A DNA stretch of 8,886 bases from GCA-2708415 sp964351905 (lineage in GTDB: Bacteria; Pseudomonadota; Alphaproteobacteria; Micavibrionales; Micavibrionaceae). The notes below the pieces were generated by a model. The model was not told where the DNA came from. It searched no databases and was given only the letters and a program-made list of their open reading frames with translations. Shown here piece after piece: positions 6,797 to 8,886 of the stretch. The stretch is taken from positions 1 to 8,886 of the forward strand of contig CAYGPG010000045.1 of the NCBI GenBank assembly GCA_964351905.1. Reading direction: 5' to 3'. Every line of letters starts with the position of its first letter. Within the stretch, counting starts at the first letter, position 1. The position numbers and the translations under genes were made by a program.

Positions 6797-7188
6797 AAAG
6801 AAAATTCCTTTTTAGTTTAGTAGCTTCAATGCTCAGCCTCTCTGCGTGTGCTAACGAAGAAAATCCTCTTAACGATGTATCTCCTCAGATTATTGCAAAA
6901 GAAGTTTTTGATATTGGCGAGGACACTAATGATTGCATGCAACTTTGGGCTAATCCTGAAGCTTCCAGCCCAGAGGGGCTTATTTATGAGACCTGCGCAG
7001 ATACGGCCTCTAAAATTGCAATTCATTTCACGCAAGCTGGCTATGGTGAAATCACTGCTAACAATGTCAAAACTCTCAAAAACTGGGAAGTGGTCGAAAC
7101 TCAGGTCAAAGCTCTTAGAAAAGAACGGCGCGATAATATAAGCGAGACAATGAAGAATACTTTTCCCGATTGGAGTAAACAAAATTGA
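6793..7188 (+). CDS. Predicted lipoprotein of unknown function between virB5 and virB6
   Basis: This 131-residue protein has a signal peptide with the lipobox LSAC, placing lipidated Cys19 at the start of the mature chain. The mature part is acidic at first (ANEENPLNDVSP), contains two cysteines at residues 48 and 68 that could form a disulfide, and ends in a charged, helical, Lys/Arg-rich region. The ATG overlaps the stop of the first lipoprotein, and the gene's stop overlaps the TTG start of virB6, so it is embedded in the secretion transcript. Lipoproteins in this slot in conjugation operons can be entry-exclusion factors or core-complex parts. I do not recognise this one, and entry exclusion is only an inference from location and lipidation. 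Confidence 0.82.
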   Translation: MKRKFLFSLVASMLSLSACANEENPLNDVSPQIIAKEVFDIGEDTNDCMQLWANPEASSPEGLIYETCADTASKIAIHFTQAGYGEITANNVKTLKNWEVVETQVKALRKERRDNISETMKNTFPDWSKQN

Positions 7189-8192
7189 TTGAATTGATAA
7201 TCAATAATGTTGATTCAATTATACTTGCCTTCGTTCAGGGGGCATTTGGGAGCCTTACACCTATCGTTCAAATTCTATGGCGATTAATGTTCATCATTTT
7301 TATAGCTGTTTTTGGATACAAGGTGATTATTTCAGGGAGATTTGGAGCAAACGAATTAATCGTAAATACTCTTAAAATCATTGTTCTATTACTCATTGCA
7401 ACGGAGTGGGACACTTTTTTCTTGCTTGTCTATAACATGGCAACAGATCTTCCATCTGATATAGCGGGACAAATTATGACCGGTGCCTCAAACGCAACAC
7501 CAGGATCAGTTGCCGGGGATGGGGCAACAGCCAATCAAGTTCTTTCAAGCTTTTATGACAGATCTTTAGTCATTGTTTCAGAAATCCTAGAAGGTGCAAG
7601 ATGGTATGATGTTGGAAAATATTTCTATGCTTTAATAGTTTGGTTTGGCGCATTATCACTTGCTGGCTATGCAGCCATGCTAATTGTTCTCTCTAAAATT
7701 GCTGTAGCCATATTATTGGCCATTGGGCCTTTATTTATTCTTCTTTTAATTTTCTCCAATACCCGAAATTTATTTGAAGGATGGCTAAGAACCTTACTCA
7801 ACTATGCTGTTATTCCTATCTTTGTTTATACACTTTTGGCGTTGCTTCTAACACTCTCTGATCCAGCCATAACTAATTTAGAAAACAATACAACAGGCTC
7901 AGCCAATACACTGTCATATATAGGCGCATTTTTGTTCATATCCTTTGTTTCTGTGCTTTTGCTGATGCAAGTGATGAACATCGCAGCATCTATAACAGGT
8001 GGATTATCTCTATCTACGATGGGCGCCGCTGCATGGGGAACCAAAGCTGCCGGAAGAATTGGAAAAGCAACGCCGAAAGGCGGATTTACAACTGGTGTTG
8101 TTGCTTACAATTCGGCAAAACACCCGATTCAATCATCAAAAGCTATTGGTAAAAGATTGGCTGCATCAGCAAAGAATATTAGAGGGTTTTAA
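7185..8192 (+). CDS. virB6: VirB6/TrbL polytopic inner-membrane channel protein
   Basis: VirB6 is the multi-spanning inner-membrane component that contacts DNA substrate during transfer. The protein has 335 residues and at least five strongly hydrophobic regions, at about 29-48, 60-84, 147-192 (probably two spans), 205-226 and 242-266, with the central periplasmic Gly/Ala/Thr-rich stretch at about 97-115 typical of the family. The C-terminal tail is Ser/Gly/Lys-rich and cytoplasmic in the usual topology. The start is a TTG at 7185 that overlaps the upstream stop (TTGA), with GGAG at 7172-7175, 9 bases before it. Length and order are normal for VirB6. Confidence 0.9.
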   Translation: MIELIINNVDSIILAFVQGAFGSLTPIVQILWRLMFIIFIAVFGYKVIISGRFGANELIVNTLKIIVLLLIATEWDTFFLLVYNMATDLPSDIAGQIMTGASNATPGSVAGDGATANQVLSSFYDRSLVIVSEILEGARWYDVGKYFYALIVWFGALSLAGYAAMLIVLSKIAVAILLAIGPLFILLLIFSNTRNLFEGWLRTLLNYAVIPIFVYTLLALLLTLSDPAITNLENNTTGSANTLSYIGAFLFISFVSVLLLMQVMNIAASITGGLSLSTMGAAAWGTKAAGRIGKATPKGGFTTGVVAYNSAKHPIQSSKAIGKRLAASAKNIRGF

Positions 8193-8195
8193 GAA

Positions 8196-8870
8196 ATGTC
8201 TAAAAATAGAGACGATTACTACGACAAAGCATCTACGTGGGATCAGGAGATCATAGCAAATGCACTCCTTTCTAAGAAACGGGCATGGATTTTTGCTTTT
8301 ATATGCATGGGAATTTCAATTCTCAGCTTATTAACGCTTATCCTGATTTTGCCGCTCAAAACCTTTGAGCCTTATGTGGTGACTGTTGATCGTTCTACGG
8401 GCTATTTAGAGGTTTCAAAGGGATTAAGTGATTTAACGCTTTCAGAAGATGAAGCTGTCACGGAAGCAAATCTTGTGAAGTATGTTTCTTTGAGAGAACA
8501 ATATAATCCAGCCATTTTACAGCAAAATTATGAAGCTGTTGCCAATATGTCAGATGGAGAGGCGCTCAAGGAATATCGTGAGCTATGGGCAGAAAATAAT
8601 CCTAATAATCCATCAAGAAAAATGCGGGATAGAGGGTCTATAGACATTAAAATAAAGTCTGTGTCCTTCATCAATGACAAGACCGCATCTGTTCGCTTTC
8701 TTCGCGAAGTCCGAGAAAGCGACCGATTGAGGGTGAGTGAATGGAACGCCATTATTCAATTCCGCTACTCACAAAAGCCTATGCAAATGAAAGACAGGTT
8801 TTCTAACCCCCTTGGATTTCAAGTAACAAACTACCGCGTCAACCCAGAAGTATTGGAGAATATACGATGA
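8196..8870 (+). CDS. virB8: VirB8 inner-membrane assembly factor
   Basis: VirB8 is a bitopic inner-membrane protein whose periplasmic domain nucleates assembly of the secretion channel and contacts VirB9 and VirB10. The 224-residue protein has a short cytoplasmic N-terminus (a YYDKASTWDQE stretch), one membrane span at about 31-54, and a periplasmic domain beginning with PYVVTVDRSTG, a strong VirB8 signature. Later features include a V-FLREVRESDR strand and GFQVTNYRVNPE at the C-terminus, both typical of the NTF2-like fold. The ATG lies 3 bases after the virB6 stop. The stop codon overlaps the next ATG (ATGA, 8867-8870). It looks full length. Confidence 0.95.
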   Translation: MSKNRDDYYDKASTWDQEIIANALLSKKRAWIFAFICMGISILSLLTLILILPLKTFEPYVVTVDRSTGYLEVSKGLSDLTLSEDEAVTEANLVKYVSLREQYNPAILQQNYEAVANMSDGEALKEYRELWAENNPNNPSRKMRDRGSIDIKIKSVSFINDKTASVRFLREVRESDRLRVSEWNAIIQFRYSQKPMQMKDRFSNPLGFQVTNYRVNPEVLENIR

Positions 8871-8886
8871 ACCTTAAACCCCTACT
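8867..8886 (+). CDS. Start of the next operon gene, expected virB9 (3' partial)
   Basis: An ATG at 8867 overlaps the virB8 stop and is preceded by GGAGA at 8855-8859. The six complete codons, MNLKPL, fit the start of a signal peptide. In this gene order the next gene is normally virB9, the outer-membrane core protein, but too little is visible to identify it by sequence. Confidence 0.6.

Noticed and set aside
6826..7182. Reading frames on both strands overlapping the second lipoprotein
   Set aside because: The lipobox, the coupled start and the coupled stop all support the 6793-7188 frame. The others lack starts with ribosome-binding sites.
1..8886. CRISPR array, tRNA or rRNA genes
   Set aside because: No regularly spaced repeats, cloverleaf-like segments or rRNA signatures were seen, and coding sequence fills nearly the whole window.

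Overview
This AT-rich proteobacterial window joins the decayed end of a chromosomal formaldehyde-detoxification operon to the first two thirds of a VirB-type type IV secretion (conjugation) operon. The host looks like a Gram-negative proteobacterium: it has a glutathione-dependent formaldehyde pathway, lipobox lipoproteins and P-type VirB genes. An AT-rich gamma- (Moraxellaceae-like) or alphaproteobacterium is possible, but the sequence does not fix the taxon.

Layout. 1-520: the 3' part of an IS630-family insertion sequence. 521-820: the last 99 codons of a class III alcohol dehydrogenase / S-(hydroxymethyl)glutathione dehydrogenase (frmA), cut off where the insertion sequence ends. 826-1665: S-formylglutathione hydrolase (fghA/frmB), interrupted by one in-frame amber codon that removes the catalytic His. 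1662-1681: a small hairpin between convergent genes. 1692-2162 (-): a secreted protein with eight cysteines. 2159-2557 (-): an XRE-family repressor-like regulator overlapping it by ATGA. 2558-2821: a divergent control region with inverted repeats and promoter-like boxes. 2822-8886 (+): virB2, virB3, virB4, virB5, two small lipoproteins (the first in the virB7 position), virB6, virB8 and the first codons of the next gene, expected to be virB9.

How the genes work together. VirB4 is the ATPase that powers pilus and channel assembly, VirB2 is the pilin, VirB5 the minor pilin or adhesin, VirB3, VirB6 and VirB8 belong to the inner-membrane complex, and the lipoproteins probably belong to the outer-membrane core or surface. 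The genes are packed with overlaps and coupled starts, so they probably form one transcript. The divergent XRE regulator is the obvious candidate controller. VirB10, VirB11, VirD4 and relaxase genes, if present, lie beyond the right edge.

The most notable points are the double inactivation of one pathway (insertion sequence in frmA, amber in fghA), the regulator plus Cys-rich secreted protein pair divergent from the secretion operon, a structured leader before virB2, and a second lipoprotein of unknown role between virB5 and virB6.
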